9,291 nucleotides of DNA, taken from Chloroflexota bacterium. Its GTDB lineage: Bacteria > Chloroflexota > UBA6077. Shown here piece by piece: positions 1 through 7,309 of the stretch. A model generated the notes under the pieces. That model was not told the origin of the DNA. It did not search any database and saw nothing but the letters and a program-made list of their open reading frames with translations. Within the stretch, counting starts at the first letter, position 1. Every line of letters begins with the position of its first letter. The position numbers were made by a program, and so were the translations under genes. The stretch spans positions 1-9,291 of the forward strand of contig JAJYKO010000148.1 of assembly GCA_021788565.1 (NCBI GenBank), written 5' to 3'.

Positions 1-711
1 CCCTTGTTCGGGCATCCCGCCTTCCGCGAGTGCCCAAGATTGCTGGTGACTCCGCAGCACGAGCAACGGCGCCAAGTTTTCCCGGCCGCCGCTATCCGGA
101 GCCACGAGTTCCCAGCTTCGCTGCAGGTGAGCGCGGATGAGAACGCGCCTGTGCCTCGCAGGCCGACTTCAGGTCCATCCGCCGATGCCGCTCTTCCGGC
201 CAGTACTCGACTGTTGCCGAATGAGAAGCGATGTACCATATATACCACCGCAATTGAGCTGAAACATACGACAGCGGACCTTGTCTTGTCAATACCCTTT
301 TGAAAATCTCCCGGTCTAAGAGATACGTGGCTCGGCCTGGCAATGGCCTGGAACGGCTCTTCGAACGTCGTCCCCGGGCATCAAGCCCGTCTACCCGCCC
401 CGAAATAGCGAAATCGAGGCCCTGCAAACGTTCTGTTTGGTGCCTGGCCTGTCCATCCACTCCGTTTCGCAGATCGATAAGGCCTGCGCTTGCCGAAACG
501 GGGCGACGCCGGCCCTCGTCCTGAAACTGGAAAACCGGGTCTTGACAAGCGACGGCTGATGCTGTAAAAGGGTGCAACCCTGGGTACTTACAGAACAGTG
601 GTGGCAAATATAAACCGGCAGTGTAGCCGCGCAGTCTACGGTTGACGAGCCCGTTCGACAGTCGTTCCCGGAATCGGTCCCACAACCTCTCAAGTCGGAC
701 TAGGTGCGTCT
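1..711. other. Unassigned region, no supportable gene
   Basis: No reading frame on either strand gives a protein I recognise. The longest frames (minus strand 92-685, plus strand 4-303) have Arg/Pro/Ser-rich compositions typical of spurious frames in GC-rich DNA. One ATG-less open frame at 320-559 has a more protein-like composition (for example the stretch GATPALVLKLENRVLTSDG) but no clear start and no family I can name. A TTGACA box at 542-547 is followed after 17 bases by TAAAAG (565-570), a possible but unproven sigma-70-type promoter. Because the next stretch is a decayed ABC ATPase, the whole region may be eroded coding DNA. That is inference. Confidence 0.5.
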
Positions 712-1386
712 ATGCTCGCCATCGACGGAACCATCGCATACGAATTTGCGCGGCTGTTCGATACACAGGGGAGCCCCAAGAAGTCTCCAGCCGTTCGCGC
801 ACTCGCCTTGGTGGACTTCGCCCTTCGTCCCGGCGAGACCCACGTTCTTTTCGGCGAGAAAGGCGCTGGCGAATCGATCCTCATCAAGGTGCTGATCAGC
901 GTTCATAATCTCTGCTCGAGCATGATCCGTATCTGGCGGCGCGAGGCTCTCATCGACTCCCGAAATACCGCGCGGTGCCTGGATGCCAGGGTGACCTACC
1001 AGGAGTTCAACCTGGTGCCTAACATCAATATCGCCCAGCACACCTTCAAGGGGAGGAAAACCCGACAAGGGGAGGAAGACCCGAGTCGCGAGCGTACCGA
1101 GCCTGATCGACGAGAACCGCTATTTTCGAAGCGACGCACTAAGTGGGTTTCCGGTAGATCGCACATCTTCATGTTCGGTGAGCCGACCCGCCGCGCAGCC
1201 GTTGCCGCTTGTTCCTGCACCACAATCTCATCTATCGGTCAAATTTGGCCTGACGGCCAACCCAGGATGGGCTGCTGCCAAGAACATCCCGCACTTCTTC
1301 GGGAAGAAAGGAGGGCTAAGTCTCTGCTACGCGGTGCTGACGAGTGCGAGCGAGCGCTGGGTGCGGGTGACCATAAGCGGGGTTGA
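712..1386 (+). pseudogene. Decayed sugar ABC transporter ATPase (RbsA/MglA/XylG-like)
   Basis: The frame from 712 resembles the N-terminal ATPase domain of two-domain sugar importers that energise ribose, xylose or galactose uptake. Residues 28-61 read like the usual VRAL..VDFALRPGE..ALLGENGAGKSTLIKVL block, and residues 95-107 (TYQEFNLVPNINI) match the Q-loop region. The gene is clearly broken. The Walker A reads GEKGAGES (residues 48-55), so the nucleotide-binding lysine is Glu (codon 871-873). A stretch like the normal GLIDxxxxxxRA helix appears in the +1 frame at about 1100-1168 (SLIDENRYFRSDALSGFPVD). Walker B returns in the first frame as IFMFGEPT (1165-1188), with the catalytic Asp replaced by Gly. 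The LSxGQ signature is missing between them, so some 45-50 codons seem deleted. Full-length relatives have about 500 residues; here the frame stops after 224. A weak echo of the PEDRKxEGL motif of the second domain lies near 1294-1353. Confidence is high for the remnant up to about 1190 and low beyond. Confidence 0.75.
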
Positions 1387-1567
1387 TCGCACTGGCCAGG
1401 CTGATCCACCACAGAGGGCCAGATCCCAAATCGGGGACGACTCAGGAGAACGGGAGGATACCGGTCGGGTGTACTACCACTTCGTGGATTCTACCAGTAG
1501 ACCTGGACTTGACCATCGTCGTGATCGCGATCTTGAAGAGATTGCTCAAAGCATTTAGAGGACTAAC
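1387..1567. other. Non-coding or eroded stretch before livK
   Basis: No intact gene is visible between the ATPase remnant and the livK ribosome-binding site. One frame here contains a short hydrophobic run (LDLTIVVIAIL, about 1506-1540) with basic residues after it. It could be a relic of the sugar permease that normally follows such an ATPase, but it is too short to claim. I found no convincing -35/-10 pair or rho-independent terminator. The operon promoter presumably lies in or upstream of this stretch. Confidence 0.4.
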
Positions 1568-1574
1568 GAGGAGG
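1568..1574 (+). promoter_or_regulatory. Ribosome-binding site deciding the livK start
   Basis: GAGGAGG is a strong Shine-Dalgarno sequence. It sits one base before the ATG at 1576, too close to serve it, but ten bases before the in-frame ATG at 1585. This favours 1585 as the true start. Confidence 0.6.
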
Positions 1575-1584
1575 CATGAGGAAG

Positions 1585-2793
1585 ATGATCAGGGCAAACC
1601 GCGCTGCAGTCCGACGTGGGCTAGCGTTGCCAGCCACCATTTCTGTACTCGCGCTGCTCCTGGTGATGCTAAGCGCCTGCGCGACAGGCAGCACGTCGAG
1701 CAGTGCGCCAATCCGCATCGGTTTTTCCATTACGGAGACTGGCCCAAATGCGGCGCCGGCGAAGTTCGACTTGCAGGGTTACCAGCTCGGGGCGGACGAC
1801 ATCAATGCGCAGGGTGGCCTTCTAGGGCGGAAAGTAGAACTGGTCTACTATGATGACGAGAGCAGCACCGCGAAGGCGGTCCAGCTCTACCAGAAGCTGA
1901 TCACGACGGATAAGGTTGACCTGCTGGTGGGTCCGTACGAAACCGACCTCGTCTCAGCCATTGCTCCACTCGTCACCCAGAGCAAGATGGCAATGCCTGC
2001 CATGGGCGCTAATGTTGAGCCGTATAGCGGGAAATATCCATACCTCGTCCAATCAATCACTCAGACGCCACAGTACATGGTGCCCGTCATCGACCTGGCC
2101 GCTACCGAAGGTTATAAGACCTTAGCGCTGCTGATCCAGGATACTGCGTTCCCGCAGGAGCTTGCGCAGGGCATCGTACAGGAAGCCCAGTCGAAGGGCA
2201 TGCAGGTTGTGTTTAAGGCTGCTTACCCGGCAAGCACGACTGATTTCTCGCCGTTAGTGCTTCAGGCAGGCGCCCACCACCCAGATATGATCATCGGAGC
2301 AACCTATTTACCGGACGCTGAGGGGATCGTGCGTGCTGCGAAAGCCGCAGGGATCAACGCAAAGCTTTTCGCTTTCAGCATCGGGCCAGTCGAGCCCGAA
2401 TTCAACACCAGTCTAGGCAGCGCCGCGAACGATGTCCTCGGGACTACGCTCTGGTTCCCGACTCTGCCCACGAAGGGTAATGATCAGTTCGTGAAGTCCT
2501 TCAACAAGAAGTTCGGGCGCGATCCTGATTACCACGCCGCGATGGCGTACGGTACTATGCAAGCGCTAGCCGCCGCAGTGAAGAACGCGGGGAGCTTTGA
2601 CCAGACGAAGATCCGGGACGCATACCTGAAGCTCGACATCCCAACGGTAGCCGGTGAGTTCAAGCTGGGCCCAACCGGCCTCCAACTTGGCTATCACGCC
2701 TACGTCTTGCAGTGGCAGAACGGTAAACAGCAACTCGTGTGGCCAAAAGAGTCCGCAACAGCCCCAGCTGTCTTGCCGCATCCAAATTGGTAG
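1585..2793 (+). CDS. livK: Liv/HAAT-family ABC importer substrate-binding lipoprotein
   Basis: This is the extracytoplasmic receptor of a branched-chain-amino-acid-type ABC importer; it captures the solute and delivers it to the LivH/LivM permeases. Residues below are numbered from the ATG at 1576; the preferred start is residue 4 (1585). A basic N-terminus and hydrophobic segment (about residues 16-32) lead to the lipobox LSAC, with the lipidated Cys at 35. A Ser/Thr-rich linker follows, then a type I periplasmic-binding fold (Peripla_BP_6) from about residue 46. It opens with IRIGFSITETGPNA and continues with GYQLGADDINAQGGLLGRKV and a VDLLVGPYETD strand, all typical of LivK-like proteins. 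The full length of about 400 residues is normal. It is followed after 44 bases by livH, as expected for the operon. The family also carries ligands other than Leu/Ile/Val, including amides, urea and aromatic or other organic acids. The substrate here cannot be read from sequence; the downstream oxidoreductases suggest it is not simply a branched-chain amino acid. Confidence 0.93.
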   Translation: MIRANRAAVRRGLALPATISVLALLLVMLSACATGSTSSSAPIRIGFSITETGPNAAPAKFDLQGYQLGADDINAQGGLLGRKVELVYYDDESSTAKAVQLYQKLITTDKVDLLVGPYETDLVSAIAPLVTQSKMAMPAMGANVEPYSGKYPYLVQSITQTPQYMVPVIDLAATEGYKTLALLIQDTAFPQELAQGIVQEAQSKGMQVVFKAAYPASTTDFSPLVLQAGAHHPDMIIGATYLPDAEGIVRAAKAAGINAKLFAFSIGPVEPEFNTSLGSAANDVLGTTLWFPTLPTKGNDQFVKSFNKKFGRDPDYHAAMAYGTMQALAAAVKNAGSFDQTKIRDAYLKLDIPTVAGEFKLGPTGLQLGYHAYVLQWQNGKQQLVWPKESATAPAVLPHPNW

Positions 2794-2837
2794 CCACCCA
2801 GTTGCCGCCCCGCAGCAGGGGAATGAGGGGGTAAAGC

Positions 2838-3713
2838 ATGGCGCAGACATACCTGATCCTTGCAATCAGCGGCCTGTTGTGGGGCGGCGTCTACCTGCTC
2901 ATGGCCACAGGACTGAACCTCATCTACGGCGTCATGAAGGTTGTCAACATGGCACACGGCGATTTCATCGTGGTCGGCGGCCTTCTGTCCGTATCGCTCT
3001 TCGCAGTGTATCGCGCTAGTCCATTGGTAGCGTTGCCGTTAGCAGCCGTGCTGCTCTTCCTTCTGGGCGCGGCGATAGGGAAGGGTATCCTTGCACGCCT
3101 GGACTCCGCCGGCTCCCAGGGTGAACTCCGCACGCTTCTCGCGACCTTCGGCGTCTCCTACATCGTCTCCAACGCGGCCTTGCTGATTTGGGGCGGCCAA
3201 TACGAGTCGATTCCGTTCCTGGAAGGATCACTTCCGGTATTTGGACTCTTAATTCCGCAGGGGCTGGCGGTGTGCTCGGCGCTCGCTTTCGCCATCGCGC
3301 TTGGAATGCAAGTCTGGCTGACAAGGACCATGGGCGGCAGACTGGTGCGTGCAACGGCCCAGTCGGAATTGGGCGCCGCCAGCTGTGGCATCGACATCAG
3401 CCGTGTCCGCTTCCTCACCTTCGCTGCTGGATCGGCAATGGCCGGAGCCGCTGGCGCGTTGGTCGTGACCTTGATCCCACAGCAGGCGTCGTCGGGCGGG
3501 TTCCTGACCGTGCAGGCCTTCACCTTGATCGCCCTGGGCGGGTTGGGCAATTACGTTGGCGCGTTCATCGCCGCGCTGCTGCTTGGCCTGGCAGAGGTCG
3601 GTACTAGCTATTTTTTTGGCGCCAACGCGGCAGCCGGAGTCATCTACCTGATCTTTATCACGGTGCTGATCCTGCGACCACAGGGTCTCCTTGGCAAGGC
3701 GGGACGCATATGA
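2838..3713 (+). CDS. livH: Liv-type ABC importer permease, LivH-like
   Basis: This is one of the two inner-membrane permease subunits of a branched-chain-amino-acid-type importer. The 291 residues are almost entirely hydrophobic, with about eight membrane segments. The N-terminal hallmark GLNLIYGVMKVVNMAHGDF (residues 25-43) is diagnostic of LivH. The cytoplasmic EAA-type loop that contacts the ATPase is at about residues 167-190 (GGRLVRATAQSELGAASCGI). GGLGNYVGAFIAALLLG (234-250) and the C-terminal LILRPQGLLG are also family signatures, and the length is normal. A good Shine-Dalgarno (GAGGGGG, 2825-2831) lies six bases before the ATG. The stop codon overlaps the start of the next gene (ATGA), so translation is probably coupled. 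Confidence 0.96.
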   Translation: MAQTYLILAISGLLWGGVYLLMATGLNLIYGVMKVVNMAHGDFIVVGGLLSVSLFAVYRASPLVALPLAAVLLFLLGAAIGKGILARLDSAGSQGELRTLLATFGVSYIVSNAALLIWGGQYESIPFLEGSLPVFGLLIPQGLAVCSALAFAIALGMQVWLTRTMGGRLVRATAQSELGAASCGIDISRVRFLTFAAGSAMAGAAGALVVTLIPQQASSGGFLTVQAFTLIALGGLGNYVGAFIAALLLGLAEVGTSYFFGANAAAGVIYLIFITVLILRPQGLLGKAGRI

Positions 3714-5488
3714 GACTCGCAGTTCGCGCGTCGGATCTAAGCGTCTTGAAGCGGGTGCAAAGTCTCGGCGCTTGGGGCGTCTTCGGAGCCATGGTAGTTG
3801 TAGCCGGCGTTCTCGGCTTGACCGGCAACGGCTACCAGACGCAGTTGCTCTTCACGACGTGCATGTTCGTAGTCCTGGCGTACGCCTGGAACATCATCAG
3901 CGGTCTAACCGGCTACGTCTCATTCGGGCAGATTGGCTTCTTTGGGATCGGGGCATACATCGCGGCCATGTGCCAGATTCACCTTCATGCCGATTGGTAC
4001 GTCGCCGCGATCCTCGCGGGCGTTGTTGCCACTGTCCTGGCGATTCCGCTGGGCGCGGTCATGCTCAGGCTGCAGGGCATCTTCTTTGCGCTGGGCATGT
4101 TTGGGCTCTCGCGCATTGGAGCCCTCATCGCCGAATCCAGTCCTGCACTCGGCGGCGATCAGGGGTTGTCAATTCCGCTAGTCGGCACGCAACAGGAGAG
4201 CGCTCTAGTCATGACGGCAGTTGCCTCCGTTACTGTGCTGCTGGCCGGGTGGATTCTAAACTCTCGGCTTGGGCTTCGACTCATGGCCGTACGCGACGAC
4301 GAATTGACGGCCGCGGCTTCCGGCGTGGACACCAATTCTGTGAAGATGACCGCGTTCTGTTTGAGCGTGGGGCTTGCCGCTTTCGCGGGCGCACTCTTCG
4401 TCTGGAATATCGGGTTCATAAATCCGGCCAGCGCGTTCAATGGCTCGTACGAACTTCAAACGATCCTAATGGTCTTGCTGGGTGGGATTGGCACACAGTG
4501 GGGACCGTTGCTTGGGGCAGTCTTCGTATCAATTATCGGCGAGGCGCTCTGGGCTCAGTTTCCGGAGGAACAGCAGATCATATTGGGCGTACTCACAGTC
4601 ATTGCTGTCATATGGATGCCTGGCGGGATTGTCTCAGCACTCAATCGGCGTGGCTGGCTTCGCCGAGTGGCCGTCTGGGGGCCGCCTATGGCCGTCGACC
4701 CGGGCCCGGAACTGAGCCAGTTTGCCGCACAGGAACTAAATGGCCAGGCCCATCAGCCGCTCCTTCGGTGCGAGAGGCTGACGAAGCGTTTCGGTGGCAT
4801 AGTGGCCGTGCGAGGGCTGGGCCTAGAGGTGAGGGGCGGAGAGATTCTCGCGGTCATCGGTCCGAACGGCGCCGGCAAGACAACTTTTTTCAATTTAATT
4901 ACTGGGTTCGATCGTCCCAGTGAAGGGACAGTCTGGTTTCTGGGAAACGATATTACGCGGCGTGCCCCTAACCGCATCGCACAGGGGGGCATCGCCCGCA
5001 CGTTCCAGACTAGCCGATCTTTCCCGTCCTTGACTGTATGGGAGACGCTCCTACTGCCCGCGTTGACTAGAACGCGAGCGAAAGGACAGGCGATTGCCGA
5101 AGCATCCGTCATGCTGCACCGCATTGGCCTGGACAAGCAGTGGGATCGCCGGCCGGATCGGCTGCCGCCGGGTCAGCAGCGTCTGCTCGACATAGGCCGG
5201 GCACTCATGCTGCAGCCGCGGGTGTTGTTACTAGACGAAGCCATGGCTGGTATGTCACCGGGTGAAATTGTGCGCGTTCACACCTTGCTCGACGCGGAGG
5301 TCGATCGGGGCTGCGCGATAATCGCCATCGAGCACGTGCTTCCGGCGATCATGACGATCGCCGATCGTGTCCAAGTGCTCGATTTCGGCGCCACCATCGC
5401 CCAGGGTGCCCCTAGCGAGGTTCTCCGAAACCCGGATGTGATCGACGCGTACTTGGGGGTAGGGGAGGAGGCGATGGCAGATGCGTGA
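3710..5488 (+). CDS. livM-livG: Fused LivM-like permease and LivG-like ATPase
   Basis: A single 592-residue protein carries the second membrane permease and the first ATPase of the importer, normally two proteins. Residues 1 to about 312 are LivM-like: multiple membrane segments, AYAWNIISGLTGYVSFGQIGFFGIGAY (about 57-83), an EAA-type loop near 188-212 (GLRLMAVRDDELTAAASGV) and the closing MPGGIV. A hydrophilic linker of some 35-40 residues follows. The ATPase, from about residue 351, is LivG-like: Walker A GPNGAGKT (384-391), Q-loop ARTFQ (Gln433), signature LPPGQQ (485-490), Walker B VLLLDE (505-510) and switch His542 in IEHV. All catalytic residues are present. The signature has Pro in place of Ser in LSxGQ, a variation in the LivG type. 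No stop or shift separates the halves, so this is a real fusion rather than a sequencing error. Such permease/ATP-binding fusions are known in the family. It overlaps livH by four bases and livF by eight. Confidence 0.95.
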   Translation: MRLAVRASDLSVLKRVQSLGAWGVFGAMVVVAGVLGLTGNGYQTQLLFTTCMFVVLAYAWNIISGLTGYVSFGQIGFFGIGAYIAAMCQIHLHADWYVAAILAGVVATVLAIPLGAVMLRLQGIFFALGMFGLSRIGALIAESSPALGGDQGLSIPLVGTQQESALVMTAVASVTVLLAGWILNSRLGLRLMAVRDDELTAAASGVDTNSVKMTAFCLSVGLAAFAGALFVWNIGFINPASAFNGSYELQTILMVLLGGIGTQWGPLLGAVFVSIIGEALWAQFPEEQQIILGVLTVIAVIWMPGGIVSALNRRGWLRRVAVWGPPMAVDPGPELSQFAAQELNGQAHQPLLRCERLTKRFGGIVAVRGLGLEVRGGEILAVIGPNGAGKTTFFNLITGFDRPSEGTVWFLGNDITRRAPNRIAQGGIARTFQTSRSFPSLTVWETLLLPALTRTRAKGQAIAEASVMLHRIGLDKQWDRRPDRLPPGQQRLLDIGRALMLQPRVLLLDEAMAGMSPGEIVRVHTLLDAEVDRGCAIIAIEHVLPAIMTIADRVQVLDFGATIAQGAPSEVLRNPDVIDAYLGVGEEAMADA

Positions 5489-6248
5489 CTTGCTGCGCGT
5501 GGAGTCCATCGCCGCTGGGTATGGTGGGGCAGCTGTCCTCCGGGATGTAAGCATCGAGGTGGCCGAAGGCGAAGCCGTCGCTGTCATTGGGGCTAACGGA
5601 GCGGGCAAATCAACGCTGTTGCGCGTGATAATGGGCCAGGTCACCCCCTCATCGGGACGCGTAACGTTTCGAGGCACCGAACTCGGGAGCATCCCGCCGT
5701 ACGCACGGGCTCAACTGGGAATCGGGTATGTGCCAGAAGGCCGAGCGCTTTTTCCAGAGTTGACGGTGGACGAGAACCTGCTCGTCGGTGCTCACCGCGC
5801 GCAACGCCACGAGCGTGAGCGCCGACTCCACGACATTCTCGCGGTGTTTCCGAGCCTCGGGCCTTTGCGGCGCACACGCTGCCGGCTCCTCTCTGGCGGA
5901 GAGCAGCAGATGGTCACGATCGGTCGAGCGCTTATGGCTGAACCGCAGCTGTTAATCCTCGACGAGCCCTCCATAGGCCTCGCTCCGAAGGTCGTGAGTG
6001 GTATGTACCAGGTACTTCGCCACCTGCACCGCGGGGGGCTGTCGGTGTTGGTCGCCGAGCAGAACGCTTACAGTGCGCTTCGCTTCGCCGCGCGAGGCTA
6101 CGTTTTCGAAGACGGTCGAGTAACCAGGACCGCCGCAGCGTCCGAGCTACTGGGCGATCCTAGTCTCATCGAGTCGTACATCGGCAGGGCTATCCCTGAC
6201 CAGCAACCAGGAAGCTCTGAACGGCCTAGACCAAATGTGCCAGGCTAA
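5481..6248 (+). CDS. livF: Liv-type ABC importer ATPase, LivF-like
   Basis: This is the second cytoplasmic ATPase of the importer; it pairs with the ATPase half of the LivM-LivG fusion. Of its 255 residues, the Walker A is GANGAGKST (37-45), the Q-loop position carries the LivF-typical VPEGR (about 84-88), the signature is LSGGEQQ (137-143) and the Walker B is LLILDEP (Asp161, Glu162). The switch position is Gln194 in VAEQN instead of His, which is characteristic of LivF and separates it from LivG. The usual LivF core is about 235 residues; here a Pro/Ser-rich tail of about 15 residues (QQPGSSERPRPNVPG) is added. The start overlaps the previous stop by eight bases, indicating translational coupling. 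It is the last gene of the transporter operon. Confidence 0.95.
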   Translation: MRDLLRVESIAAGYGGAAVLRDVSIEVAEGEAVAVIGANGAGKSTLLRVIMGQVTPSSGRVTFRGTELGSIPPYARAQLGIGYVPEGRALFPELTVDENLLVGAHRAQRHERERRLHDILAVFPSLGPLRRTRCRLLSGGEQQMVTIGRALMAEPQLLILDEPSIGLAPKVVSGMYQVLRHLHRGGLSVLVAEQNAYSALRFAARGYVFEDGRVTRTAAASELLGDPSLIESYIGRAIPDQQPGSSERPRPNVPG

Positions 6249-6276
6249 TTTGACGATGCTAGTTTGACAATGTAAG
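6249..6276 (+). repeat. Tandem imperfect 14-bp direct repeat
   Basis: Two adjacent copies, TTTGACGATGCTAG (6249-6262) and TTTGACAATGTAAG (6263-6276), match at 11 of 14 positions and begin directly after the livF stop. The spacing would place both on nearly one face of the helix only loosely (14 bp). It could be a regulator site for the downstream catabolic genes or a chance duplication. The second copy contains TTGACA, but there is no good -10 box at 16-18 bp. Confidence 0.5.
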
Positions 6277-6360
6277 TGTGGCTAATGGCGAACCTCATCA
6301 ATTCGGAGTCGCGAGCGGCGATACAGTTCGTCGTCAAGGACGGATAACGGAGGATCATCA

Positions 6361-7305
6361 ATGAGAGTGCTCATCACCGGCGGGGCCGGGTTCGTGGGCT
6401 CCCACCTGGCTAGGAAGCTCGTGGCCTCGGGGCACGAGGTGGTGTTGTTCGACAACTTTGCGACTGCACTCCCGGGGAGTGTGCACGACCTGGTGGGCCG
6501 CGTGACCCTTGCATCCGGGGACCTACTGGATCTGAGCCACTTTCTCCGGATCTTGAAGCAGCACTCCATTGAGCGAGTGGTCCATACCGCGGCAATCGTG
6601 GGGGTGCCGGCCGCGCTCGAACGGCCTCTCTTCACAGCCAGGGTCAACGTCGAGGGCAGCCTCAACGTCTTCGAAGCCGCTCGACTGCTCGCTCTGGAAA
6701 GGGTGGTGGATATCTCATCAGAGGAAAGTTATGGGCCTTTCCAGTCCGACTTGGCCAACGAGGATCACCCCCAGAACCCATCTACCTTCTATGGAGTGAC
6801 GAAGGTGGCCGTCGAACGATTCGGAGACCTTTACGGGAGCTATTTTGGCCTTTCGTACGTCGCCGTTCGTCTCTGCTGGGTCTACGGCCCGGGCTACCCG
6901 AGGCACCGCATCCCGCGAAGTTGGATGGAGGACGCATTCGCCGGCCGGCGCACAACGATGCCCTCTGGCGGCGACCATCGCATCGATTTCACGTACATCG
7001 ACGATGCGGTCGCTGGTCTGCAACTAGTCCTCGAGGCGCCCCGGCTGGAGCACCACGCCTACAACGTTGCCACGGGGACCGCGCCTTCCCTCCACGAGGT
7101 CGCAGCAGAGCTGAAGCGGCTGCTGCCCACCTGGGAGTATGAGATCGGCCCCGGTTTGATGGAGCAGGTCCCTGGGCACGAGGCTCCACGAAAGGGAGCG
7201 CTCGATATCACCCGCATCAGTCGGGAACTGGGCTATCGGGCCTCCGTCGACCTGACCACGGGTCTGCGCCTGGACCTGGAGGCCCTGCGCGAAGAGCGAG
7301 GATGA
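6361..7305 (+). CDS. NAD-dependent epimerase/dehydratase (extended SDR)
   Basis: This is a cytoplasmic 314-residue member of the extended short-chain dehydrogenase/reductase family, which uses NAD(P) to epimerise, dehydrate or oxidise sugars, nucleotide sugars or sugar acids. The Rossmann motif GGAGFVG (residues 7-13) follows the first strand, and Asp31 at the end of the second strand favours NAD(H). The catalytic set is Ser119/Ser120 in DISSEESYG and Tyr144/Lys148 in FYGVTK (YxxxK). RLCWVYGPG (about 167-175) is the family motif leading into the substrate domain. GGAGG at 6349-6353, seven bases before the ATG, supports the start. The next gene begins four bases after its stop, so the two are co-transcribed. 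Its pairing with a zinc dehydrogenase and a cupin, rather than glycosyltransferases, points to catabolism rather than cell-surface sugar synthesis. The substrate is unknown. Confidence 0.9.
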   Translation: MRVLITGGAGFVGSHLARKLVASGHEVVLFDNFATALPGSVHDLVGRVTLASGDLLDLSHFLRILKQHSIERVVHTAAIVGVPAALERPLFTARVNVEGSLNVFEAARLLALERVVDISSEESYGPFQSDLANEDHPQNPSTFYGVTKVAVERFGDLYGSYFGLSYVAVRLCWVYGPGYPRHRIPRSWMEDAFAGRRTTMPSGGDHRIDFTYIDDAVAGLQLVLEAPRLEHHAYNVATGTAPSLHEVAAELKRLLPTWEYEIGPGLMEQVPGHEAPRKGALDITRISRELGYRASVDLTTGLRLDLEALREERG

Positions 7306-7309
7306 AACG

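Noticed and set aside
263..292. Minus-strand TTGACA (292-287) with TATGTT after 18 bp, a possible promoter
   Set aside because: It points to the left edge where no gene is recognised, and TTGACA is expected several times by chance in a window this size.
92..685. 197-codon minus-strand open frame near the left end
   Set aside because: Low-complexity Arg/Pro/Ser composition, no recognisable motif and no good ribosome-binding site.
1509..1537. TTGACC box before livK as the operon promoter
   Set aside because: No acceptable -10 box at 16-18 bp.
1576..1584. ATG at 1576 as the livK start
   Set aside because: Only one base separates it from the strong GAGGAGG; the in-frame ATG at 1585 has normal spacing. 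The difference is three residues.
4640..4770. Possible sequencing error joining livM to livG
   Set aside because: The frame is continuous through a plausible hydrophilic linker, both halves are intact, and fusions of this type are known in the family.
3691..4923. 410-codon open frame overlapping the LivM-LivG gene
   Set aside because: It is Arg/Ser-rich with no family features and lies in another frame of a gene with clear motifs. It is a shadow of GC-rich codon usage.
6285..6347. 20-codon ATG frame just before the SDR gene, considered as a leader peptide
   Set aside because: No Shine-Dalgarno upstream and no run of one regulatory amino acid or attenuator stem; likely chance.
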